Positions 34,729 through 42,620 of a DNA stretch of 64,000 nucleotides are shown here, piece after piece. The DNA is from Actinacidiphila acidipaludis. Its GTDB lineage: Bacteria > Actinomycetota > Actinomycetes > Streptomycetales > Streptomycetaceae. A program made the position numbers and the translations under genes. The DNA lies in NCBI RefSeq assembly GCF_019890725.1, contig NZ_JAINZZ010000031.1, positions 18,575 to 82,574 of the forward strand. Direction: 5' to 3'. The notes beneath the pieces were generated by a model that saw only the letters and a program-made list of their open reading frames with translations, was not told where the DNA came from and did not search any database. Every line of letters begins with the position of its first letter. The stretch's first letter is position 1.

Positions 34729-34765
34729 GCCCCCGCCGGCGGGACGGCCGGTCGCCGGCGGGGGC
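34729..34765 (-). terminator. Hairpin after rocD
   Basis: GCCCCCGCCGGCG (34729-34741) pairs with CGCCGGCGGGGGC (34753-34765), 11-nt loop, immediately downstream of the rocD stop at 34777. Confidence 0.75.
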
Positions 34766-34776
34766 GGCGTCCGCGG

Positions 34777-36024
34777 TCAGGAGGCCAGGGCGCTCCTGAG
34801 CTGGTCGAGCGACCAGTCGAGGTCCTCCTTGGTGATGACCAGCGGCGGGGCCAGGCGGATCGTGGAGCCGTGGGTGTCCTTGACCAGGACGCCACGTGCC
34901 AGCAGGCGCTCCGAGATCTCGCGGCCGGTGCCGAGCGCGGGGTCGATGTCGACCCCGGCCCACAGGCCGCGCCCGCGGATCCCGGTGACGCCGGACCCGG
35001 TGAGCGCGCCCAGTTCCCGGTGGAGGTGGGCGCCCAGCTCGGCCGCCCGCTCCTGGTACTCCCCGGTCCGCAGCATCGCGACGACCTCCAGGCCCACCGC
35101 GCAGGCCAGCGGGTTCCCGCCGAAGGTCGACCCGTGCTCGCCCGGCCGGAAGACCCCGAGGACCGCCTGCGACGACACCACCGCCGACACCGGGACCACG
35201 CCGCCGCCGAGCGCCTTGCCGAGCACGTACACGTCAGGCACCACGTCCTCGTGCTCGCACGCGAAGGTGCGGCCGGTGCGGCCGAGGCCGGACTGGATCT
35301 CGTCCGCGACGAAGAGCACGTTCCGCTCGGCGGTCAGCCGCCGCACCCCGGCCAGGTAGCCGGGCGGCGGGACCAGCACGCCAGCCTCGCCCTGGATCGG
35401 CTCCAGCAGCACGGCCACGGTGTCGTCGTCGATCGCGGCCTCGACCGCCGCCAGGTCGCCGTAGGGCACGACCGTGAAACCGGGCGTGTAGGGCCCGAAG
35501 TCCGCCCGGGCGTCCGGGTCGGTGGAGAAGCTGACGATCGTGGTGGTGCGGCCGTGGAAGTTGTCCGCGGCCACGATGATCTTCGCCCGGCCGTCCGGCA
35601 CGCCCTTGACCCGGTAGCCCCACTTGCGGGCGGTCTTGATCGCGGTCTCGACGGCCTCCGCGCCGGTGTTCATCGGCAGCACCGTCTCCATGCCGCACAG
35701 GTCGGCGAGTTCGGCGCAGAACGACGCGAACTTGTCGTGGTGGAAGGCGCGGGAGGTCAGGGTGACCCGTTCGAGCTGGGCCTTGGCGGCGGCGATCAGC
35801 CGCGGGTTGCCGTGGCCGAAGTTCAGCGCCGAGTAGCCGGCCAGCATGTCCAGGTAGCGGCGGCCCTCGACGTCCGTCATCCAGGCGCCTTCTGCGGTGG
35901 CGACGACGACGGGCAGCGGGTGGTAGTTGTGCGCGCTGTGCGCCTCGGCCGCCGCGATCTCGCGGTCGGTCGCGGTGGCTGCCGTAGCCCCCGGGGTGGT
36001 GGGGGTGCCGGAAGTGGTGGTCAC
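34777..36024 (-). CDS. rocD: Ornithine aminotransferase
   Basis: 415 residues, class III PLP aminotransferase. The PLP fold signature FVADEIQSGLGRTG, Schiff-base Lys in YVLGKALGGGVVPVS, MNTGAEAVETAIK for the phosphate, and GEHGSTFGGNPLAC. HNYHPLPVV at the N-terminus is typical of ornithine aminotransferases. Converts ornithine and 2-oxoglutarate to glutamate semialdehyde and glutamate. GTG start with GGAG 8 nt upstream. No arginase is in this window. Confidence 0.95.
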   Translation of the reverse strand: MTTTSGTPTTPGATAATATDREIAAAEAHSAHNYHPLPVVVATAEGAWMTDVEGRRYLDMLAGYSALNFGHGNPRLIAAAKAQLERVTLTSRAFHHDKFASFCAELADLCGMETVLPMNTGAEAVETAIKTARKWGYRVKGVPDGRAKIIVAADNFHGRTTTIVSFSTDPDARADFGPYTPGFTVVPYGDLAAVEAAIDDDTVAVLLEPIQGEAGVLVPPPGYLAGVRRLTAERNVLFVADEIQSGLGRTGRTFACEHEDVVPDVYVLGKALGGGVVPVSAVVSSQAVLGVFRPGEHGSTFGGNPLACAVGLEVVAMLRTGEYQERAAELGAHLHRELGALTGSGVTGIRGRGLWAGVDIDPALGTGREISERLLARGVLVKDTHGSTIRLAPPLVITKEDLDWSLDQLRSALAS

Positions 36025-36327
36025 GTGCGTACTCCGTTCGTTGTGCGTCGGGAGCGAGCAGGAAGCCCGGGCGATCTGCGGCCTGCGACGGTGCGGGGTG
36101 GTGTCGGTCGGTGTCCCTGTCCGACGTGTCCGTCGGTTCTATCGTCGCTCGTCCGTGGTGGCGTGAAACCTTACGGCGGAACCCGCCCCCGCGCCGCCGA
36201 TCCGGCGGAACCGTCCGCCCGCTGCCCCCGGCGCCGCGCCCGGTGCCGCCAGAACCTCCGCGGAGCCTCGTGCGCGCGCGGTCAGGAGGGGTGTGGAGCC
36301 GCGGCCCGCACCTGAGAGAATGGCGTC
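36025..36327. other. Divergent intergenic region, rocD / trpS
   Basis: 303 nt. Contains an irregular GGTGTCGGTCGGTGTCC...GTGTCCGTCGG stretch near 36100-36136 and a G/C-rich run. The only assignable signal is GAGAAT at 36316-36321, positioned for a leaderless trpS transcript. No T-box or leader peptide was recognised. Confidence 0.45.
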
Positions 36328-37341
36328 ATGGCCTCTGAACGTCCCCGTGCCCTGTCCGGCATCCAGCCCACCGCCGGCTCCTTCCACCTGGGCAACTACC
36401 TGGGTGCGATCCGCCAGTACGTGGCGCTGCAGGAGACCCACGACGCGTTCTACATGGTCGTCGACCTGCACGCGATCACCGTGCCGCAGGACCCGGCGGC
36501 GCTGCGCGCCAACACGCGGCTGGCCGCCGCCCAGCTCCTGGCCGCGGGCCTGGACCCGGAGCGCTGCACCCTGTTCATCCAGAGCCATGTGCCCGAGCAC
36601 GCGCAGCTCGCCTGGGTGATGAACTGCCTGACCGGGTTCGGCGAGGCGTCGCGGATGACGCAGTTCAAGGACAAGTCGGCGAAGCAGGGCGCGGACCGGG
36701 CCACCGTCGGCCTGTTCACGTACCCGATCCTCCAGGTCGCGGACATCCTGCTGTACCAGGCGGACGCCGTCCCGGTCGGCGAGGACCAGCGCCAGCACGT
36801 GGAGCTGACCCGCGACCTGGCCGAGCGCTTCAACACCCGCTTCGGCCCGACGTTCACCGTGCCCGCCCCGCACATCGTGCGGGAGGTCGCCAAGATCTAC
36901 GACCTGCAGGACCCGACGGCCAAGATGAGCAAGTCGGCGGCCTCCCCGAAGGGCCTGGTCAACCTGCTCGACGACCCCAAGGCGTCGGCGAAGAAGTTCA
37001 AGAGCGCGGTGACCGACACGGACACGGTGATCCGCTTCGACGAGACGGACAAGCCGGGCATCAGCAATCTGCTCACGATTCACTCCGCCCTCACCGGCAC
37101 CACTATCGCGGAACTTGAGGATCAGTACGCCGGCAAGGGCTACGGTGCGCTCAAGACCGATCTCGCGGAGATCTTCGTGGCCTGGGTCACGCCGTTCCGC
37201 GAGCGGACGCAGGAGTACCTGGGGGACCCGGAATCGCTCGACTCGGTGCTGGCCAAGGGGGCCGAGAAGGCGCGCGCGGTGGCGGCGGAGACGCTCGCGG
37301 CCACGTACGACCGGATCGGGTTTCTGCCCGCCAAGCACTGA
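36328..37341 (+). CDS. trpS: Tryptophanyl-tRNA synthetase
   Basis: 337 residues, class Ic synthetase charging tRNA-Trp. The HIGH-type motif is HLGNYLG in AGSFHLGNYLGAI, the KMSKS loop is AKMSKSAASPKG; GIQPTAG at the N-terminus and QADAVPVGEDQRQHVELTRD are further family marks. GAGAAT lies 7-12 nt before the ATG and no Shine-Dalgarno is present, consistent with a leaderless mRNA. Confidence 0.97.
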   Translation: MASERPRALSGIQPTAGSFHLGNYLGAIRQYVALQETHDAFYMVVDLHAITVPQDPAALRANTRLAAAQLLAAGLDPERCTLFIQSHVPEHAQLAWVMNCLTGFGEASRMTQFKDKSAKQGADRATVGLFTYPILQVADILLYQADAVPVGEDQRQHVELTRDLAERFNTRFGPTFTVPAPHIVREVAKIYDLQDPTAKMSKSAASPKGLVNLLDDPKASAKKFKSAVTDTDTVIRFDETDKPGISNLLTIHSALTGTTIAELEDQYAGKGYGALKTDLAEIFVAWVTPFRERTQEYLGDPESLDSVLAKGAEKARAVAAETLAATYDRIGFLPAKH

Positions 37342-37540
37342 CCGGCCCGGGGGCGGACGAGGGGGAGGACCCGCGGGGCTGTGACGCAAGTCGCTCCCGG
37401 CGGGCCCGAACGCGCGCGACACTGAGACGGGGCGACTTGCCCCGGCGTGACCGAAGTGACCGGCCGCGCCGGTGACCGGCCGGAGACGGCGGGTCACGCT
37501 CGGCGAGTCCGGGGACTGATCTGGGAAGGGGTGAACGCAC

Positions 37541-38119
37541 GTGGCAGCGGACAGCACCACGATCGGCGTGTCCATCGCGGTCCCGGAGCCGTACGGGCGG
37601 CTGCTCCAGGAGCAGCGGGCCGGTTTCGGCGACCCGGTGGCCCATGCCATCCCCACCCACATCACCCTGCTGCCGCCCACCGAGGTCGCCATACCCGAAC
37701 TGCCGCGGTTCGGGCTGCACCTGTCCCGGGTCGCCGCCCAGGGCCGGTCCTTCCCGATGCGCCTCGACGGCACCGACTCCTTCCGGCCGCTGTCGCCGGT
37801 GGTCTACGTGCGCGTCGCGGACGGCGCCCCGGCGTGCGCCGCGCTGCAGGAGGCCGTGCGGTCCGGGCCGCTGGCACGGGAGTTGCAGTTCCCGTACCAC
37901 CCGCATGTCACCGTCGCCCACGGCATCGCCGAGGAGGCGATGGACCGCGCGCAGGCCGAACTGGCGCACTTCACGGCGTCCTGGACGGCCAACGGCTTCG
38001 CCCTGTACGAGCAGGGCTCGGACGGGGTGTGGCGCAAGCTGCGGGACTACCCCTTCGGCAACGAGGAGCGCCCCGTCCTCCCCCATCAGCAGGGCGTCCA
38101 CGCCGCCTCGCGGCGGTAG
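37541..38119 (+). CDS. 2'-5' RNA ligase / cyclic phosphodiesterase-like protein
   Basis: 192 residues with the two HxT/S motifs of the 2H phosphoesterase superfamily: HITLLPP near residue 38 and HVTVAHG near residue 125. The family hydrolyses or ligates 2',3'-cyclic or 2'-5' phosphodiesters in RNA; the substrate here is unknown. GTG start with AAGGGG 9 nt upstream. Commonly found downstream of trpS in Streptomyces; the gap to trpS is 199 nt. Confidence 0.9.
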   Translation: MAADSTTIGVSIAVPEPYGRLLQEQRAGFGDPVAHAIPTHITLLPPTEVAIPELPRFGLHLSRVAAQGRSFPMRLDGTDSFRPLSPVVYVRVADGAPACAALQEAVRSGPLARELQFPYHPHVTVAHGIAEEAMDRAQAELAHFTASWTANGFALYEQGSDGVWRKLRDYPFGNEERPVLPHQQGVHAASRR

Positions 38120-38154
38120 TCACCGCGGCTCGCTCCGGCCGGTGGGGGCACGCC

Positions 38155-38910
38155 TCACAGGGGCAGGCGGCGGAACAGGGGGCGGGGCATGAGCCGGATC
38201 GCGGCCATGACCGGGCGCAGGGCGGCGGGCACCCAGACGACCTCCGAGCGGCGGCGCAGCCCCGCCTCGATCGCCTCGGCCACCGCGCTCGGCGTCGTGG
38301 CCAGCGGCGCCTCCGGCCGCCCCTCGGTCATCTTCGTGCGGACGAACCCGGGGCGGACCACCATCACATGGACGCCGCAGCCGTGCAGCGCGTCGCCGAG
38401 GCCCTGGGTGAAGGCGTCCAGCCCGGCCTTGCTGCTGCCGTAGATGAAGTTGGACCGGCGGGCCCGCTCGCCGGCCACCGACGAGAGCACCACCAGCGAG
38501 CCGTGCCCCTGCCGCTGCAGCGCACTCCCGCACACCAGGGCGGCCGAGACCGCGCCGGCGTAGTTGGTCCGCGCGACGCGCACCGCGGCGGCGGGATCCT
38601 GCTCGTCGTGCGCCTGGTCGCCGAGCACGCCGAACGCCAGCAGCACGGCGTCGATGTCGCCCTCGGCGAAGACCTTGCCGAGGACCTCCTCGTGCGTGTC
38701 CGGGTCGAGGGCGTCGAAGCCGACGACCATGGCCTCGGCGCCCAGGGCCCGCAGTTCGCGGGCCGCCTGGTCGAGGGCGGGGGAGGGGCGCCCGGCCAGG
38801 TAGACCCGGCGGGTGCGGCGGCCGATCAGCCGGCGCGCGGTGGCCAGCCCGATCTCCGAGGTGCCGCCGAGCAGCAGCAGGGTCTGGGGTGCGCCGAACG
38901 CGTCTTTCAC
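38155..38910 (-). CDS. dprE2: DprE2-like SDR (decaprenylphospho-2-keto-ribose reductase)
   Basis: 251 residues, short-chain dehydrogenase. Nucleotide loop LLLGGTSEIGLATARRLI, an AFGVLGD strand, active-site Ser in LVVLSSVAGE and Tyr-x3-Lys in YGSSKAGLDAFTQGL. The GTSEIG form and the location next to a DprE1 homologue point to the reductase that completes epimerisation of polyprenylphosphoryl-ribose to -arabinose. GTG start with GGAGG 5 nt upstream. It follows dprE1 on the same strand (98-nt gap). Confidence 0.88.
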   Translation of the reverse strand: MKDAFGAPQTLLLLGGTSEIGLATARRLIGRRTRRVYLAGRPSPALDQAARELRALGAEAMVVGFDALDPDTHEEVLGKVFAEGDIDAVLLAFGVLGDQAHDEQDPAAAVRVARTNYAGAVSAALVCGSALQRQGHGSLVVLSSVAGERARRSNFIYGSSKAGLDAFTQGLGDALHGCGVHVMVVRPGFVRTKMTEGRPEAPLATTPSAVAEAIEAGLRRRSEVVWVPAALRPVMAAIRLMPRPLFRRLPL

Positions 38911-39008
38911 CGGGGCCTCCGGGGTTCTGGGGCGGGCCGTCCCGCGGGCCGTCCGGCCGCGAGAGCGTCCCGCCCGGGGTTCGTGCCGGTCTCCGGCTCC
39001 CCGCGGCG

Positions 39009-40382
39009 TCACAGCGCGAGGCGCCGCGCGAGGTCGGAGGTCAGCGTGCCGTGCGGGTCGTACCGGGCGCGCAGCTCGCGGAAGTCGTCGAGCCGCGGGT
39101 ACATCCGCGCGAGCATGTCGGGGCGCAGCCGGGAGTCCTTGGCGAGGTAGACGCGGCCGCCCGCGGCGGCCACCTCCTCGTCGAGCTCGTCCAGCAGCGC
39201 CCCGAGTCCTGGCATGGCGGCGGGGATGTCCAGGGCGAGCGTCCATCCCGGCAGGGGGAAGGACAGCCAGCCCGGGTCGCCGTCCCCGAACCGCTTGAGC
39301 ACGGCGAGGAACGACGGGCAGCCGCACGCGCCGATCCGCCGCACGATCCGGCGCAGTGTCTCCTCCTGGCCGTGGCCGACCACGAACTGGTACTGCACGA
39401 AGCCGCCGCGGCCGTAGATCCGGTTCCACTCGGGGACGCCGTCCAGCGGGTGGAAGAAGGCCGGGAGCCGCTGGAGCCTGCCCCGGCTCTCGCGGGGGGC
39501 CCTGCGGTACCAGAGCTCGTTGAACAGCCCGACCGTCGCACGGTTCAGCAGGCCCTCGGGGATGATCCGCGGCGGCGCCGGAAGTCGGCCCGGGCGGAAG
39601 GCCAGCGGGTCGCGGCGGGCCTTGGCGTCCAGGGCCTCCAGCGGCGCGTGGTCGCCGCGGGTGAGCACCGCGCGTCCGGTGCGGGCGCCGCGGGCCAGCA
39701 GGTCGATCCAGGCGACCGAGTAGCGGTAGCGGTGGTCGGTGGCGGCCAGCCGGGCCATCAGGTCGTCGAGGTCGGTGGCGCGTTCGGTGTCGACCCGCAT
39801 CAACGACGTCTCGACCGGCAGCAGTTCGACGGTGGCGGCCAGGATCACCCCGGTGAGCCCCATCCCGCCGGCGGTGGCCCAGAACAGCTCCGGGTCGTCG
39901 CCGGGGGTGACCAGCCGGGTCTCGCCGTCGCCGGTCAGCAGCTCGATCGCCCGCACATGGCGGCTGAACGACCCCGAGACGTGGTGGTTCTTGCCGTGGA
40001 TGTCGGCGCCGATGGCCCCGCCGACCGTCACGTAGCGGGTGCCGGGGGTGACCGGCACGAACCAGCCGAGCGGCAGCAGCACCTGCATGAGCTTGTGCAG
40101 GGACACGCCCGCGTCGCACACGACCAGGCCGTTGACCGCGTCGATCTCGTGGATGCGGTCCAGGCCCGTCATGTCCAGGACGGCGCCGCCGGCGTTCTGT
40201 GCGGCGTCGCCGTAGGCCCGGCCGAGCCCGCGCGCGATGGCCCCGCGGCCGCCCTCGGCGGCCTCCCGCAGCGCCGCCACCGCCGCCTCGTAGGAGTCCG
40301 GCCGCAGCAGCCGGGTCGCGGTCGGGGCGGTGCGGCCCCAGCCGCTCACGGAGGCGGGGGCGGGGGCGGGGCGGACGGCCAT
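39009..40382 (-). CDS. dprE1: DprE1-like decaprenylphosphoryl-ribose 2'-oxidase
   Basis: 457 residues, FAD flavoprotein of the VAO/ALO family. GLGRAYGDAAQNAGG and VTVGGAIGADIHGKNHHVSGSF carry the FAD-binding residues (the His of DIHGKNHH is the key active-site residue of DprE1), and LAKDSRL near the C-terminus holds the conserved Lys. It oxidises the 2'-OH of polyprenyl-phospho-ribose; DprE2 then reduces it to the arabino form. The position equivalent to the benzothiazinone-reactive Cys387 of M. tuberculosis reads Ala383 (GWTLALDIP). TACGGT lies 7-12 nt before the ATG (leaderless mRNA likely). Divergent to the PAP2-UbiA-GtrA operon. Confidence 0.9.
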   Translation of the reverse strand: MAVRPAPAPASVSGWGRTAPTATRLLRPDSYEAAVAALREAAEGGRGAIARGLGRAYGDAAQNAGGAVLDMTGLDRIHEIDAVNGLVVCDAGVSLHKLMQVLLPLGWFVPVTPGTRYVTVGGAIGADIHGKNHHVSGSFSRHVRAIELLTGDGETRLVTPGDDPELFWATAGGMGLTGVILAATVELLPVETSLMRVDTERATDLDDLMARLAATDHRYRYSVAWIDLLARGARTGRAVLTRGDHAPLEALDAKARRDPLAFRPGRLPAPPRIIPEGLLNRATVGLFNELWYRRAPRESRGRLQRLPAFFHPLDGVPEWNRIYGRGGFVQYQFVVGHGQEETLRRIVRRIGACGCPSFLAVLKRFGDGDPGWLSFPLPGWTLALDIPAAMPGLGALLDELDEEVAAAGGRVYLAKDSRLRPDMLARMYPRLDDFRELRARYDPHGTLTSDLARRLAL

Positions 40383-40544
40383 GCGGCGACCGTATCGCTC
40401 CGAAGGAGGGGCATTGCCGCTTATGCCTGGTTTGTCACTGAGACGGACGCAGAACGGTAGGTGCCGCCCGGACGCAGACGGTAAAGACAGATACACAGAT
40501 TGTCCCATAAAGGGCGGTACGACCACTTCTGAGGGAGATCCGCC

Positions 40545-41195
40545 ATGCGTTACGACCATCAGCTGCTTGCCGCACTGCGCCGCTTCGGCGCCGACCCCGC
40601 CGTCGCCGGTACCGCGAAGGGCCTGTCCCTCGCGGGAGAGCACGGCGCCGTCTGGATCGCCGCCGGCCTGGCCGGGGCGGGAGCCGACCGCGTCAGACGA
40701 AGGGCGTGGCTGCGCGCCACGGCACTGGTGGCCGGGTCCCACCTGGCGAGCATCGGCGTCAAGCGCGTCGTGCGCCGTCCCCGTCCCCAACTGCCCAGCG
40801 CCGAACCGCTCGTGCGCACCTCCGGGCGGCACAGCTTCCCCAGCTCCCACGCCACCTCGTCCGCCGCGGCGGCCATCGCGTTCGGCGCGCTGATGGCCCG
40901 CGGGCCGCTCGCCCGCGCCGTGCCGGTGGTGCCGTCCGTGGCCGCCGCGGTATGCCTGTCCCGGCTGGTCGTCGGCGTGCACTACCCGACCGACGTGGCC
41001 TGCGGCGCACTGCTGGGCGGAGCCATGGCGCGGATCGGCCGCGGCTGGACGCTCGGCACCCTGCCGGACGTTCCGCCGGGCCCGCCGGTGCCACCGGTAC
41101 CGCCGGTGCCCCCCATGCCGTCGATGTCACCGGTCCCGCACATCCCGCACGTCCCGCCCCTCCCGCCGTCCCTGGCAGGTGTCGGCCATGACTGA
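40545..41195 (+). CDS. PAP2-family phosphatase (Rv3807c-like)
   Basis: 216 residues. The three PAP2 motifs are present: KRVVRRPRP, PSSHATS and SRLVVGVHYPTDV. The last ~45 residues are a Pro/Val tail (PPVPPVPPVPP). In mycobacteria the corresponding gene lies next to the UbiA-type phosphoribosyltransferase and removes the 5-phosphate from decaprenylphosphoryl-5-phosphoribose; the same neighbourhood is seen here, so I infer the same step. ATG with GAGGGAGAT upstream. Overlaps the next gene by 8 nt. Confidence 0.9.
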   Translation: MRYDHQLLAALRRFGADPAVAGTAKGLSLAGEHGAVWIAAGLAGAGADRVRRRAWLRATALVAGSHLASIGVKRVVRRPRPQLPSAEPLVRTSGRHSFPSSHATSSAAAAIAFGALMARGPLARAVPVVPSVAAAVCLSRLVVGVHYPTDVACGALLGGAMARIGRGWTLGTLPDVPPGPPVPPVPPVPPMPSMSPVPHIPHVPPLPPSLAGVGHD

Positions 41196-42150
41196 ACGCT
41201 CCGCCGCCGTCATCAACGAACCGGGCGCCGCGGTCGCCGACCTCGTCACCCCCGCCTCCACCGCGAGCCTGGCCGCCGGGCTGCTGCGCACCGCGCGCCC
41301 GCGCCAGTGGGTCAAGAACGGCCTGGTGCTCGCCGCCCCCTTCGCCGCCGCCCGGCTGCTGAGCATTCCCGAACTCGCCCAGATCGGCGTGGTGTTCGTG
41401 CTCTTCACCGCCTGCTCGGCCGCGGTGTACCTGATCAACGACGCCCGCGACGCCGAGGCCGACCGGGCCCACCCGGTCAAGTGCCTGCGCCCGGTGGCGA
41501 GCGGCCAGGTCCCGGCCGCCGCCGCGTACACCGCCGGAACCCTGCTGGCGCTCCTCGCGGCCGCCGTCGCCGCCATGGCCTGCAACATGGCGACCGCCGG
41601 GCTGCTCGCCGGGTACGTCGTCATACAGCTGGCCTACTGCGTGTGGCTCAAACACATCCTGGTGGTCGACCTGTTCATCGTCACCACCGGCTTCCTCATG
41701 CGGGCCATGGCCGGCGGCGTGGCGCTCGGCATCGAGCTCTCCCGCTGGTTCCTGATCACCTCCGGCTTCTGCGCGCTGTTCATGGTCGCCGCCAAGCGGT
41801 ACTCCGAACTCGTGCTGATGGCCGGCCAGGACGGCGAGGTCGGCGCCTCCCGCGCCCTCCTCGGCTCCTACACCACCGGCTACCTGCGCTTCGTCTGGCA
41901 GCTCGCGGCCGGCGTGGCCGTGCTGGCCTACTGCCTGTGGGCGGTGGAGACCGGCGCCCGCGGCGCCGGCTGGCTGCCCTGGCGGCAGCTGTCGATGATC
42001 CCCTTCATCCTCTCGGTGCTGCGCTACGCCGTCTTCGCCGACTCCGGGGCGGCGGGGGCGCCCGAGGACCTGGTGCTGCGCGACCGCGCGCTGAAAGTGA
42101 TCGGCGCCGCCTGGGGCGCGCTCTACGTCCTCGCCGTGGTCAACAGATGA
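41188..42150 (+). CDS. UbiA-type decaprenyl-phosphate phosphoribosyltransferase (Rv3806c-like)
   Basis: 320 residues, about nine membrane helices. The N-terminal PRQWVKN and the Mg/PRPP motif LINDARDAEADRAHPVKCLRPVAS (NDxxDxxxD, then HPxKxxRP) are the marks of the branch that transfers 5-phosphoribose from PRPP to polyprenyl phosphate. The second motif is KRYSEL. It should start polyprenylphosphoryl-arabinose synthesis. ATG at 41188 is chosen (overlap ATGACTGA with the PAP2 stop); a GTG at 41179 is the alternative. Confidence 0.93.
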   Translation: MTERSAAVINEPGAAVADLVTPASTASLAAGLLRTARPRQWVKNGLVLAAPFAAARLLSIPELAQIGVVFVLFTACSAAVYLINDARDAEADRAHPVKCLRPVASGQVPAAAAYTAGTLLALLAAAVAAMACNMATAGLLAGYVVIQLAYCVWLKHILVVDLFIVTTGFLMRAMAGGVALGIELSRWFLITSGFCALFMVAAKRYSELVLMAGQDGEVGASRALLGSYTTGYLRFVWQLAAGVAVLAYCLWAVETGARGAGWLPWRQLSMIPFILSVLRYAVFADSGAAGAPEDLVLRDRALKVIGAAWGALYVLAVVNR

Positions 42151-42157
42151 GCGGAAC

Positions 42158-42610
42158 GTGAGGCCGCGCGGCCCGCTCGCGGCGGAGGCCCTCGGGTTCG
42201 CCGCCGCCGGCGCGGCGGCCTACGCCGTGGACCTGGCGCTGTTCGTCTGGCTGCGCGGCCCCGGCGGGTTCGGCCCGCTCACCGCCAAGGCCCTGTCCTT
42301 CCTCGCCGCATGCACGGTCGCCTACGCGGGCAACGCGCTGGGCACCTACCGCCGCCGGCCGCCCGCGGTCAGCCGCGCCCGCCAGTACGGGGTGTTCTTC
42401 GCGGTGAACCTGGCGGGCGCGGTCGTCCAGTTGCTGTGCCTGGCCTGCTCCCACTACCTGCTGGGGCTGACCACGCCCCGGGACGACGTGATCTCCGGCG
42501 CCGGCGTCGGCATGGCGCTGGCCACCGTGCTGCGGTTCTGGGGCACCCGCACCTTCGTCTTCGGGGCCGCGACGGCCCGCGACGAGCGTGCGCCCGCCGC
42601 GGGCGGGTAG
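42158..42610 (+). CDS. GtrA-family membrane protein (Rv3789-like)
   Basis: 150 residues with four membrane helices (ALGFAAAGAAAYAVDLALFVWL, AKALSFLAACTVAYAGNALGTY, YGVFFAVNLAGAVVQLLCLA, and a final one with LRFWGTRTFVFG). GtrA proteins take part in moving lipid-linked sugars across the membrane or anchoring glycosyltransferases; the mycobacterial homologue lies beside dprE1/dprE2. GTG start 7 nt after the UbiA stop. Confidence 0.88.
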   Translation: MRPRGPLAAEALGFAAAGAAAYAVDLALFVWLRGPGGFGPLTAKALSFLAACTVAYAGNALGTYRRRPPAVSRARQYGVFFAVNLAGAVVQLLCLACSHYLLGLTTPRDDVISGAGVGMALATVLRFWGTRTFVFGAATARDERAPAAGG

Positions 42611-42620
42611 ACGGGCCTGC

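Noticed and set aside
31403..34963. 1186-residue open frame on minus
   Set aside because: Crosses the mocR, ahpD-like and transporter genes in another frame with Arg/Pro/Gly-only composition; no domain.
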